A model generated the notes under the pieces. That model was not told the DNA's origin. It did no database searches and saw only the letters and a program-made list of their open reading frames with translations. A DNA stretch of 64,000 nt from Sphaerisporangium corydalis (GTDB lineage: Bacteria > Actinomycetota > Actinomycetes > Streptosporangiales > Streptosporangiaceae): the NCBI RefSeq assembly GCF_025506355.1, contig NZ_JANZYP010000026.1, positions 20,109 to 84,108 of the forward strand, written 5' to 3'. Shown here piece after piece: positions 35,947 through 44,681 of the stretch. The translations under genes were made by a program, and so were the position numbers. Position 1 is the first letter of the stretch; the number at the start of each line of letters is the position of its first letter.

Positions 35947-38904
35947 CTACCTGGTCAGGGCGAAGTCCCTGACGCGGACGTCGCCGGTGAAGACGAGGTA
36001 GACGTCGTGCACGCCGCCGGTCCTGGCCAGCGGGGCGGTCACCGTCACATAGGAGCGGACGTCCCCGGTCGCCGGCACCGTGGCGGTGCCGAGGAGCCGT
36101 CCGGCCGGCGAGCCGAGACGGACCTCGATGCGCCCGGCCGCCGTCGCGGCGACCCCGGCCCGCAGGCCGGTGGCGCCCCGGCCGAGGTCGGCCCCCGCGA
36201 ACGAGATCCAGTCACCGGTCGCGGTCCCGCCGACGGCGTCGCCGGAGGCCTTGGTCTCGTCGACGAGCTCGACGCCCTGGTAGTCGTCGAAGCCGGCGGC
36301 GCGGGTGACCCGGAACAGGTCCCGGGCGGGGATCGTCTCCCCCTGGACCTCCAGCGTCGCGCGCCGGCGCACGTCGTCGGAGGAGCCGCCCACCATCACG
36401 TCGTGCGCGGACCGCTCGACGACCCACCGGCCGCGGGTGACGTCCCACAGCGCCAGGTCGGCGGCCCTGAACGACAGCGTGACCGTCTTGCTCTGCCCGG
36501 CGGCGAGATGGACCCGCCGGAACGCGCGGAGCTGCTTCTCCGGCTGGACGGCCCGCGAGGACCGCTGGTGGGTGTAGAGCTGGACGACCTCGTCACCGGC
36601 GACCCGGCCGGTATTGGTCACCTTGACGCTCGCCTCGACCCTCCCGTCCGGCCGTACCGGGCCGGCGGCCAGCCGCAGGTCCTGGTATCCGAAGGTCGTG
36701 TAGCTCAGGCCGTGGCCGAACGGGTAGAGCGGCCTGGCCGTGGAGTACAGGTAGGTCGCGCGGGTCTTCACGATGTCGTAGTCGAGGTTGTCCGGCAGAT
36801 CGGCCGCCGACCGCGGCCAGGTCTGCGTCAGGCGGCCGGCCGGGTTGGCGTCGCCGAAGAGCACGTCGGCAAGGGCGTGCCCGGTCTCGGCGCCGGCGTG
36901 CGTGGTCCACAGGATCGCCGGGACGTTGGCCTGCTCCCATCCGATGGTCGCCGGGTAGCTGTTCTCCAGCACCACCACCGTGCGCGGATTGGCCTTCCGC
37001 ACCGCCTTGACCAGGGCCTCCTGGCCCTCGGCGAGGTTCATGTCCGTGCGGTCGTGGTCCTCGCGGCCGTTGATGAACGGCATGCTGCCGACCACGACCA
37101 CCGCCACGTCCGCGCCCTTGGCCGCCGCGACGGCCGCGTCCACGCCGCTCGCCACGGTCTCCTTGGCGAACCTGGCGGCCTGGTCGGCCGTGGTGAGGAC
37201 CAGGGTGCCGTCCGCGTCCGCCTTGAGGTACTTGTTCGGGCCGAACCAGTCGTAGGCGGTCTCGTACCCGGCGTACCGCAGGAGCTGGGTGCCGTCGGGC
37301 TGAGGCTCCAGCTTGAACTGCTGCTGGACGAACCACCCGTTGGGCTGGTCCTGGTCGTTGACGAAGTTCGACCAGTTGTAGCCGACGTACTTGCCGTTGG
37401 CGGCGCTGCGCAGGGTCAGGATGCCCTGGCCCCAGTCGAAGGCGTCGAACCTCTCGGTGTCGCCGGCCGTCGTCGCGCCCTCCTTGAGCACCGCGCCCGT
37501 GCCGGTACCCGCGGTCACGTACCTGCCGGTGGCCACGTCCTTGAGCGCGATGCGGTCCGCCCCCTCGGTGTCGGTGACCGTGCCACCAGGGCCGAGCCGC
37601 TCCTTGATCCCCTCCAGCGGGGTGACGCGGTAGGGCATCTCGCCGGAGTACCAGTCGGTGTACAGGGTCTTCTCAAGCGGGCCGATGACCGCGACCTTCC
37701 TGGCCGAGGCGCCGAGGGGCAGGGTGGCGCCCGCGTTCTTCAGCAGCACCATGGCCTCGGCGGCGGTCTGGCGGTTGAGGCTCCGGTGCTGCGGGGTGTC
37801 GATCGCCTCCTTGCCGATCCCGCCGTACGGGCCGCCGCCCGGGTCGAACTCGCCGAGCCGGAAGCGGACGGCGAGGATGTGCCGGACGGCGGTGTCGACG
37901 TCGGACTTCTTGAGCAGGCCCTGGGCCAGGGCCGTGGTGATGGCCGTCGTGGTCGGGCCCGCGTCGGTGTTGTCGGTCGTGTAGCTGTCGATGCCGGCCT
38001 TGAGCGCGGCGGCGTCGGCCTCGGCGAGGGCCGGGTAGTAGGCCTGCGAGCCGGTCAGGTTGTTCGGCGCGCCCGCGTCGGTGACGTTGAGCAGCGCCCG
38101 GGAGGTCCACGACCGCGCCACGTCGTTCAGGTCGGGGTTGACCGTGGCCGGGCGCCCGTTGACCAGGTTGTAGGAGGCCATGACCCCGGTGGCGGCGTCG
38201 GCCGCGATGGCCGGCCTGAACGCGGCCTGGTCGTACTCCTGCTCCACGCGGGGCCGCAGGCTGGAGGAGGTGGTGTCCCTGCGCACCTCGTTGTTGTTGG
38301 CGAGGTAGTGCTTGAGCGTGGGGGCGGCCCTGAGGTGGTCGGGGTCGTCGCCCTCGATGCCCGAGCCGTAGGCGACGGAGATCGCGCCGGTGAGGGCCGG
38401 GTCCTCGGAGTAGCCCTCCTCGTTGCGGCCCCAGCGCGGGTCGCGCAGCAGGTTCACGACCGGCGCCCACAGGTTCAGGCCCCAGACCCTCGGGTTCACG
38501 GCGTTGAAGCCCCTGGCCTCGTTTCCGACGGCCGCGCCGACCCGCTTGACCAGCTCGGTGTCCCAGGTGCTCGCCAGGCCCACCGCCTGCGGGAAGACGG
38601 TGCCCTTGGCCGTGACGACGTTGCCGCCGTCGTCGATGTTCGTCGACCAGGCGACCCCGTGCAGCGCCTCGGTGCCGGTCTTGAACAGGCCGATGCCGAG
38701 GCGCGGGATGGCGGGCTGGTACTGGTGGAGCAGGGAGATCTTCTCGGTGAGGGTGAGCCGTCCTATGAGGTCGTCGATCCGGGTGTTCAACGGCAGGGCG
38801 GGGTCGCGGAACGGAAGGTCTGCGGCCGCTCTGGCGGGGACCGCCAGCAACGTGATGAGCAGGCCGAAGACGGCCGCGAGCCATAACGGTCGTCGCAGGG
38901 ACAT
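35947..38904 (-). CDS. Secreted glycoside hydrolase family 3 enzyme
   Basis: A 985-residue paralogue of the cytosolic GH3, with a Sec signal peptide (LWLAAVFGLLITLLAVPARAAA). The substrate-binding block KHYLANNNEVRRD and the nucleophile region LLNVTDAGAPNNLTG are intact. Residues about 435-590 form a beta-trefoil/fascin-like insert (LTLRSAANGKYVGYNWSN) in the usual PA14 position. A fibronectin-III-like part and a C-terminal CBM6-like domain (GDWISFAGADLG) follow. It closes the GH31-transporter operon, 69 bp after the last permease, and probably trims oligosaccharides outside the cell before import. Confidence 0.93.
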   Translation of the reverse strand: MSLRRPLWLAAVFGLLITLLAVPARAAADLPFRDPALPLNTRIDDLIGRLTLTEKISLLHQYQPAIPRLGIGLFKTGTEALHGVAWSTNIDDGGNVVTAKGTVFPQAVGLASTWDTELVKRVGAAVGNEARGFNAVNPRVWGLNLWAPVVNLLRDPRWGRNEEGYSEDPALTGAISVAYGSGIEGDDPDHLRAAPTLKHYLANNNEVRRDTTSSSLRPRVEQEYDQAAFRPAIAADAATGVMASYNLVNGRPATVNPDLNDVARSWTSRALLNVTDAGAPNNLTGSQAYYPALAEADAAALKAGIDSYTTDNTDAGPTTTAITTALAQGLLKKSDVDTAVRHILAVRFRLGEFDPGGGPYGGIGKEAIDTPQHRSLNRQTAAEAMVLLKNAGATLPLGASARKVAVIGPLEKTLYTDWYSGEMPYRVTPLEGIKERLGPGGTVTDTEGADRIALKDVATGRYVTAGTGTGAVLKEGATTAGDTERFDAFDWGQGILTLRSAANGKYVGYNWSNFVNDQDQPNGWFVQQQFKLEPQPDGTQLLRYAGYETAYDWFGPNKYLKADADGTLVLTTADQAARFAKETVASGVDAAVAAAKGADVAVVVVGSMPFINGREDHDRTDMNLAEGQEALVKAVRKANPRTVVVLENSYPATIGWEQANVPAILWTTHAGAETGHALADVLFGDANPAGRLTQTWPRSAADLPDNLDYDIVKTRATYLYSTARPLYPFGHGLSYTTFGYQDLRLAAGPVRPDGRVEASVKVTNTGRVAGDEVVQLYTHQRSSRAVQPEKQLRAFRRVHLAAGQSKTVTLSFRAADLALWDVTRGRWVVERSAHDVMVGGSSDDVRRRATLEVQGETIPARDLFRVTRAAGFDDYQGVELVDETKASGDAVGGTATGDWISFAGADLGRGATGLRAGVAATAAGRIEVRLGSPAGRLLGTATVPATGDVRSYVTVTAPLARTGGVHDVYLVFTGDVRVRDFALTR

Positions 38905-38973
38905 TGCGCCTCCAGGTCAGGTGGGTGACGCGGTTCTCGTTCGATCAGGTGAGGTCGGGGGGTGCCGGCGGGG

Positions 38974-39861
38974 TCACTTGACGGCGCCCACCGTGACCCC
39001 CCGGGTCAGCGTCCGCTGGAAGATCAGGAAGAACGCGACGGCCGGCACGATGCCGAGCAGGGCCGACGCGCTGGACAGGGTGGCGTCCATCATCTTGTCC
39101 CCCTGCAGCACCCCCAGCGAGACGGGGACGGTCTGGTTGTCGTTGGAGATCAGGAAGATCAACGGCAGGAAGAACTCGTTCCAGGTCCAGATGAAGAAGA
39201 AGATCATCATGACGCTGAGCGTGGGGCGGCTGATCGGCACGACGATCCGCCACAGCACCCGCCAGCGGCCGGCGCCGTCCATGGCCGCCGCCTCGATGAT
39301 CTCCCTCGGGAACTCGCCCAGCACGGCCGACAGCAGGTACGTGCCGAACGCGCTCTGCACGACGGTGAAGATGATGATCACCGCGAGCCGGGTGTCGTAG
39401 AGTCCCGTCGCCTTGGACAGGTAGTACAGCGGGTAGGCCAGCGCCTCCTGCGGGAGCGTGTTCGCCATTAGGAAGACCACGAGGATCCACAGCCGGCCCC
39501 GCACCCGGCCGACGCCGAGGGCGTAGGCGTTCAGCACCGACAGGACCACGGCGAGCACGGCGACCGACGCGCTGATCACGAAGCTGTTGAGCAGCTTGCG
39601 GCCGAAGTCGACCCGGTTCCAGAACTCCACCAGGCCGTCGAGGTAGAAGCCGCGCGGCAGGCTGAGCGGGCCGTTGGAGGAGTACTCCGCGGGACTCTTG
39701 AGCGCGTTGAGCGTGACGATGGCGAAGGGCAGGAGCATCACCACGGCCAGGACGACGAGCGCGGCGAGGACCGCCCACCGGCCGGGCCCCGGGCCGGTCA
39801 CGTGGCCGCGCGCGCGCCTGGCCCGCCGGGCCTCCTCCCGCCGCAGCGACAGGGAGGTCAT
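38974..39861 (-). CDS. Sugar ABC transporter permease (MalG class)
   Basis: A 295-residue membrane subunit with six helices and EAA loop EIIEAAAMDGAGRWRVLWRIVVPISRP; it ends TRGVTVGAVK. The ATG at 39861 overlaps the upstream permease stop by one base (TGATG), implying coupled translation. It pairs with the MalF-class permease to form the membrane channel of the carbohydrate importer. Confidence 0.93.
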   Translation of the reverse strand: MTSLSLRREEARRARRARGHVTGPGPGRWAVLAALVVLAVVMLLPFAIVTLNALKSPAEYSSNGPLSLPRGFYLDGLVEFWNRVDFGRKLLNSFVISASVAVLAVVLSVLNAYALGVGRVRGRLWILVVFLMANTLPQEALAYPLYYLSKATGLYDTRLAVIIIFTVVQSAFGTYLLSAVLGEFPREIIEAAAMDGAGRWRVLWRIVVPISRPTLSVMMIFFFIWTWNEFFLPLIFLISNDNQTVPVSLGVLQGDKMMDATLSSASALLGIVPAVAFFLIFQRTLTRGVTVGAVK

Positions 39862-40799
39862 CACGCACGCTCCTGGACGCGCAGGAACAGGAAGGTCACG
39901 ATCACGATGACGAGCGCGAGCACGGTGGCGATGGCCGAGCCGTAGCCGACGTTGGCCTTCTCGAAGAAGTTCTGGTAGCTGAAGTAGGACGGCACGATCG
40001 TCGCCTTGCCCGGCCCGCCCCGCGTCAGCACGAAGATCGGGCCGAAGACCTTGAGCGCGGCGATGGTGCAGGTCAGCAGCACCACGCTGATCTCGGGCCT
40101 GATCTGCGGCACGGTGATGTGCCAGAACCGCCGCCACCACGACGCGCCGTCGATCTCCGCGGCCTCGTACAGGGCGGGGTCGACCCGTTGCAGCCCGGCC
40201 ATGAAGATGACGACCGGGTAGCCGAGCTGGAACCAGACCATGATCGCCATGACCGACGCCAGCGCGAAGTCGGGGTCGCCGAGCCAGTTCTCCGCGAGCG
40301 CGCCGAGCCCGACGGCTTCGAGCGCCTCGTTGAGCGCGCCGTAGGAGGGGTGCAGCATCCAGCCCCACACCACGCCCGCGACCGCCACCGGCAGCACCTG
40401 CGGCAGGTAGTACGCGGCCCGCAGCGCGCTGGCCGTGCGGGTGCCGAACCGCTTGCCGATGTAGTCGAACAACGCGGACGCGAGCACCAGGCCGATCAGG
40501 GTCGGCAGGATCGCCATCGCGACGATCAGCGCGACGTTGTGCTGGAACGACGCCCAGAAGGTCGCGTCGGCGAACAGCCGACGGTAGTTGTCGAGCCCGG
40601 TCCACCTGGGCGTGCCGACCCCGCTCCACCTGGTGAAGCTCGTCCCGATGTTCATCAGGAACGGCACGATGACGACCGCGAACAGGAGCACCGCGCTGGG
40701 TACCAGGTAGACCCAGTACCCCGGGCTCCTCCGGAAGCGGCGGACCGGCTCGGGCGCCCGGGTCCTCGCCGGCCTCGTCGCCGGAGCGTGAACTGCCAT
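39861..40799 (-). CDS. Sugar ABC transporter permease (MalF class)
   Basis: A 312-residue membrane subunit with six helices (SPGYWVYLVPSAVLLFAVVI the first) and EAA loop ALYEAAEIDGASWWRRFWHITVPQIRP. ATG at 40799 is used; an in-frame GTG at 40820 would add seven residues, and neither has a strong ribosome-binding site. It follows the binding-protein gene by 69 bp. Confidence 0.9.
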   Translation of the reverse strand: MAVHAPATRPARTRAPEPVRRFRRSPGYWVYLVPSAVLLFAVVIVPFLMNIGTSFTRWSGVGTPRWTGLDNYRRLFADATFWASFQHNVALIVAMAILPTLIGLVLASALFDYIGKRFGTRTASALRAAYYLPQVLPVAVAGVVWGWMLHPSYGALNEALEAVGLGALAENWLGDPDFALASVMAIMVWFQLGYPVVIFMAGLQRVDPALYEAAEIDGASWWRRFWHITVPQIRPEISVVLLTCTIAALKVFGPIFVLTRGGPGKATIVPSYFSYQNFFEKANVGYGSAIATVLALVIVIVTFLFLRVQERA

Positions 40800-40868
40800 C
40801 AGTGAACCGGCGGGAGCCACACCGCGCGGCGTGGCCCCTGCCGTCCCTCCTCTACGCGCATGGTGCGG

Positions 40869-42179
40869 TCAGTTGCCGATGTCGGCGAGGTTGTCGTTGT
40901 ACGGCTGCGCCAGGTCGTCCAGGACCTTGTCCGGGGCCTTGCTGCCGTTGATGAGCTCCTGGACGCCGGACACCAGCACGTCGTAGTAGCCGGGGGCGGG
41001 CCAGTCGGGGTAGAACGCCAGGCCGTCCTGCGCGGAGAGCTTGTTGAAGTTCTCGATCAGTTCCTTGTTCTTCTCGTCGGTGATGGCGGCGGGGTCGGCC
41101 GCGACCGGGACGCCGCCCGCGTTGCCGAGCTCGTTCTGGATGTCCTTGCTCATCGTGATGTCGATGAAGTCGTAGGCGAGGTCCTTGTTCTTGGACTTCT
41201 CCGGGACGACCCACAGGTTGCCGCTGGATCCGGCGCTCATCTGGTTCCCGGGCCACAGGAACGTCCCCCACTTGAACTTCTTGACGTCGGAGCCGAACCG
41301 GCCGTACAGCCAGCTCCCCGACACCAGGACCGGGAACTTGCCGGAGATGAACCCGACGATCATGTCCTCGGCCTTCAGCCCGGCCGAGTCCTTCGCGACG
41401 TACCCCTTCTTCACCCAGTCGGCGAAGGCGGTGGCGCCGTAGGTCAGCTCGGGCCCGTGGAAGTCGACCTTGCCCTTGTAGAGCTGGTAGGCGTCCACCC
41501 ACGGCCGCTGCGCCTTGCTGAGCGCGAGCTGGTACATGATCTGCTGGGCGGGGTACTCGGCGCCGCCGGTGGAGACGGGGGTGACGCCCGCCTTCACGAA
41601 CTTGTCCATGGCGGCCGTGAACTCTTCGTAGGTGGCGGGCACCTCGATGCCCTGCTTGGCGAAGGCGTCCTTGTTGTAATAGACCATGACGTACTCGGCG
41701 TAGTTCGGCACGCCGAACCACTTGCCCGAGCCCATCACCCCCCGCTCGTCGTACCTGGCCGTGGTCTGCAGGCTGGGGCTGAGCAGCTTGTCCCAGCCGC
41801 GCTTGGCCGCCTCCTCGCTGAGGTCGGTGAGCAGCCCCTGCTTGGACAGCAGTCCCGCGGTCGCGTTGCCCTTGTTGTACTCCATGATGTCGGGGGCCTG
41901 GTCGGACCCGAGCACCATCCCGGCCGTCTTCTGGATCTGCTCGAAGCCTTTCTCCTCGAACTTCACCGTGACGTTCGGGTGGCTCGCCTCGAACTTCTTG
42001 ATCGCGTCGGCCCAGGCGACGCCCATCGCGCTGGTCTTGCCCTCGTAGTGCCAGAGGGTCAGCGTCCTCGCCTCGGGCGAGCCGCCCCCCGCGCTCGGGG
42101 CCGGGGAGCCGGACGAGCCACAGGCGGCCAGTGTCAGCGCCGCCGCGACGAACGCGGCGGCGATCCCTTTTTTGGACAT
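40869..42179 (-). CDS. Carbohydrate ABC transporter substrate-binding lipoprotein
   Basis: A 436-residue family 1 extracellular binding protein. A lipoprotein signal with lipobox LAAC near residue 20 precedes a Gly/Ser linker; the body opens with LTLWHYEGKTSAMGVAWADA. ATG at 42179 with GGAGAAA four bases upstream defines the start; a longer frame upstream is noise. It lies 19 bp after the GH31 gene, so enzyme and importer are co-transcribed. As in the other importer, no ATPase gene accompanies it. Confidence 0.93.
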   Translation of the reverse strand: MSKKGIAAAFVAAALTLAACGSSGSPAPSAGGGSPEARTLTLWHYEGKTSAMGVAWADAIKKFEASHPNVTVKFEEKGFEQIQKTAGMVLGSDQAPDIMEYNKGNATAGLLSKQGLLTDLSEEAAKRGWDKLLSPSLQTTARYDERGVMGSGKWFGVPNYAEYVMVYYNKDAFAKQGIEVPATYEEFTAAMDKFVKAGVTPVSTGGAEYPAQQIMYQLALSKAQRPWVDAYQLYKGKVDFHGPELTYGATAFADWVKKGYVAKDSAGLKAEDMIVGFISGKFPVLVSGSWLYGRFGSDVKKFKWGTFLWPGNQMSAGSSGNLWVVPEKSKNKDLAYDFIDITMSKDIQNELGNAGGVPVAADPAAITDEKNKELIENFNKLSAQDGLAFYPDWPAPGYYDVLVSGVQELINGSKAPDKVLDDLAQPYNDNLADIGN

Positions 42180-42198
42180 GGTGTTTCTCCAGTTGGTG

Positions 42199-44496
42199 CT
42201 AGTCGATGACGACCGTGGAAGGGGCGCCGGCGACGGGAGCGATGTCGACGTCGGTGATCTGCTTGGGCCCGGTGACGCGGACGTGGAGCACGTCGCCGTC
42301 CCGGGTGGCGGTGACCGTCGTGTCACCGTCCACGTCCCTGACGGTGGTCCGGCTCTCCGCTCCGGGCTCGGCGCCGTAGCTGACGACGGTGACCTCGGCG
42401 AACGGTTCGCCGCCGACCGTGTCGCCCACCTCGGTCACCGGGATCAGCGCCCCCTTGCGGACGAACAGGGGGATCTGGCCGAGCGGCTTGGTGACCGCGA
42501 GGTAGCGGCCGCCGGTGTGGACCTCGTGGGTCCAGTGGTCGACCCACTCCCCGGCGGGCAGGTAGACCTGCCGGGTCCCCTCGGGCGAGGTCATGGGGGC
42601 GACGAGCAGGTCGGGCCCGAGGAGGTACTCCAGGTCGGCCTGCCAGGCCACCGGGTCGTCCGGGAAGTCCACGCACAGCGCGCGCATCATCGGGGCGCCG
42701 GTGCGGGCCGCCTCGACCGCCGCCGAGTAGATGTAGGGCATGAGCCGGTAGCGCAGCCGGATCGCCTCGACCGCCAGGTGCTCCACCTCGGGGAACTCCC
42801 ACGGCTCGCGCGAGGTGGTGCCGTGGAAGCGCACGAGCGGCGACAGCACGCCGAACTGCGCCCACCGCACGTAGAGGTCGTCGGACGGGGTGCCGGTGAA
42901 GCCGCCCGCGTCGTGGCTCCAGAACGGGATCCCCGACAGCCCGTGCGACAGCCCGCCCCGCAGGGTGCTGCCCATGGCGGCGTAGGAGGTGTAGGTGTCG
43001 CCGCCCCACTGGGCGGCGTGCCGCTGGCCGCCGAGGAACGACGAGCGCGCCCAGACCATGCCGTGCCCGTTCACCTCGCGGGTCACCTCGGAGACCGCGT
43101 CGTTGAACAGCAGGGAGTACACGTTGTGCAGCTCGGTGCCGGTCATCCCGTTGGCGGCCACCGCGTCCACCGGCACGCCCTCGGCGAAGTCGGTCTTGAA
43201 GACCGAGACGCCCTGGCGGAGCAGGGGTCGCAGCAGGCCCTTGTACCACTCGACGGCCGCCGGGTCGGTCAGGTCCACGATCCCGCAGGCGGGGTAGGAG
43301 CCGTGCCAGGAGTCGGCGACGTAGGCCGCGCCGGCGGCGTCCCGCAGCAGGTACCCGCTGGCCGCCGCCTCGGCGAAGACCGGGCTGAGGTGGGAGATGT
43401 AGGGGTTCATCCACAGGCAGGTCTGGAAGCCCTGCTCCTTGAGCGTGGCCAGCATCCCCTCGGGGTCGGGGAAGCTCTCGGGGTCCCACCGCAGGTCGGA
43501 CCAGTGGCCGGTCACCTGCCAGTAGCAGTCCAGGTGCAGGACGTCGCAGGGGATGCCCCGGTCGCGGATCTTCCTGGCCCGCGCCAGCACCCGCTCCTGG
43601 GTGTCCTTGAAGAAGCCCGAGGAGATCCAGCTCCCGAAGGCCCACTTCGGCGGCAGCACGGGGGCGCCGGTGAGCAGGTCGTACCGCGCGAGGATCCCGG
43701 GCACGTCCGGCCCGGCGATCACGTAGTAGTCGATCAGGTCGTCCGGGACGACGATCTCGACGCAACTGTGCGTCGAGCGGCACATGTCGAACTCCACCGG
43801 CATGCCACTGTCCACCAGCAGACCGTAGCCCCGGCTGGACACATAGAATGGAACGTTCTTATACGAACGATCGGATTCAGCGCCAAAAGCATCAAAGTTC
43901 CACATCAGCGGGCGCTGGCCGCGCTTGTCGAGCGGGGTGAACTTCTCGCCGAAACCGCCGAAGTGCTCGTCCGGCTGGGCCACCAGGCTCTCCTGGTAGG
44001 CCACTGTCACGCCGCCCGCGTGGGAGCGCCCGAAGGGCAGGGTGCGCAACCGGCCGCTGATGTCGACGTGGCCCGGGTCCTGCTCGGTCAGCATGCGGCC
44101 GGCGGCGTCGGTGAAGCGCAGGTGCCACGGATCGAGGGTGATCTCCGCGCGCAGGGCGCCCGCGTCCACGACGACCAGCGCGTCACCGGTACGCACCCGC
44201 GCGCCGGCGTACTCGCCGGGGTGGACCATCTCGATGACCCGCGCGGAGCGGGTGCGCGCCTCGGGGTCCTCGCCCAGCCGCACGCGGATCACGCCCTCGC
44301 CGGCCACGGTCACCTGGACGACCAGGACCTCCTCGGCGGTGGTCGACCCCTTGAAGGTCACGCCCTGCCCGTCGGCGGCCATCAGCTCGGCACGCGCGAG
44401 GGCCGAGAGACCCTGCTCACCCTGCGCGCGCACCGGCAGCTCCGGCGGGTCCGCGCTGAAGTACTCGTGCGCGATCAGAGGGGGACGGTACGGCAT
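42199..44496 (-). CDS. Glycoside hydrolase family 31, alpha-xylosidase (YicI-like)
   Basis: A 765-residue cytosolic GH31. The nucleophile region reads VFKTDFAEGVPVD (Asp near residue 436) and the acid/base region AAQWGGDTYTSYAAMG (Asp near 498), followed by FWSHDAGGF. This KTDF...WGGD pattern follows YicI alpha-xylosidase rather than alpha-glucosidases. It would remove alpha-linked xylose from imported xyloglucan-type oligosaccharides, though other alpha-glycosides cannot be excluded. ATG at 44496 has AGGAG seven bases upstream. It is the first gene of the five-gene operon ending with the secreted GH3 and is divergent from GH42. Confidence 0.9.
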   Translation of the reverse strand: MPYRPPLIAHEYFSADPPELPVRAQGEQGLSALARAELMAADGQGVTFKGSTTAEEVLVVQVTVAGEGVIRVRLGEDPEARTRSARVIEMVHPGEYAGARVRTGDALVVVDAGALRAEITLDPWHLRFTDAAGRMLTEQDPGHVDISGRLRTLPFGRSHAGGVTVAYQESLVAQPDEHFGGFGEKFTPLDKRGQRPLMWNFDAFGAESDRSYKNVPFYVSSRGYGLLVDSGMPVEFDMCRSTHSCVEIVVPDDLIDYYVIAGPDVPGILARYDLLTGAPVLPPKWAFGSWISSGFFKDTQERVLARARKIRDRGIPCDVLHLDCYWQVTGHWSDLRWDPESFPDPEGMLATLKEQGFQTCLWMNPYISHLSPVFAEAAASGYLLRDAAGAAYVADSWHGSYPACGIVDLTDPAAVEWYKGLLRPLLRQGVSVFKTDFAEGVPVDAVAANGMTGTELHNVYSLLFNDAVSEVTREVNGHGMVWARSSFLGGQRHAAQWGGDTYTSYAAMGSTLRGGLSHGLSGIPFWSHDAGGFTGTPSDDLYVRWAQFGVLSPLVRFHGTTSREPWEFPEVEHLAVEAIRLRYRLMPYIYSAAVEAARTGAPMMRALCVDFPDDPVAWQADLEYLLGPDLLVAPMTSPEGTRQVYLPAGEWVDHWTHEVHTGGRYLAVTKPLGQIPLFVRKGALIPVTEVGDTVGGEPFAEVTVVSYGAEPGAESRTTVRDVDGDTTVTATRDGDVLHVRVTGPKQITDVDIAPVAGAPSTVVID

Positions 44497-44535
44497 CGCG
44501 GCGCTCCTGTACGGCACTCGGGAAGGACTCGCGAA

Positions 44536-44560
44536 TTAGTTTGCCGACTATACGAACAAA
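44536..44560. promoter_or_regulatory. ROK-type operator, site 2 (GH31 side)
   Basis: TTAGTTTG, 9 bp, CGAACAAA. It is the most symmetrical of the three copies. It lies 40 bp upstream of the GH31 start; TTGACG on the minus strand (44569-44564) beside it may be the GH31 -35. Confidence 0.75.
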
Positions 44561-44593
44561 CGTCAACGCCATCCCGGCCGCGCCGCCGTACCG

Positions 44594-44622
44594 TTGACAT
44601 CGCCGTGGCCGCTACTTAGTTT
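44594..44622 (+). promoter_or_regulatory. GH42 promoter
   Basis: TTGACA (44594-44599), exactly 17 bp, then TAGTTT (44617-44622). The -10 lies inside the operator half-site that starts at 44616, so a bound repressor would block RNA polymerase. Confidence 0.65.
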
Positions 44623-44640
44623 GGCTACCGTACGAATTCC
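44616..44640. promoter_or_regulatory. ROK-type operator, site 3 (GH42 side)
   Basis: TTAGTTTG, 9 bp, CGAATTCC. The left half is identical to site 2 and the right half keeps CGAA; the starts of sites 2 and 3 are 80 bp apart. Confidence 0.65.
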
Positions 44641-44681
44641 GTGCCGCCCGGCGGGCCGGCGGGACGAGCGGGGAACGCGGC

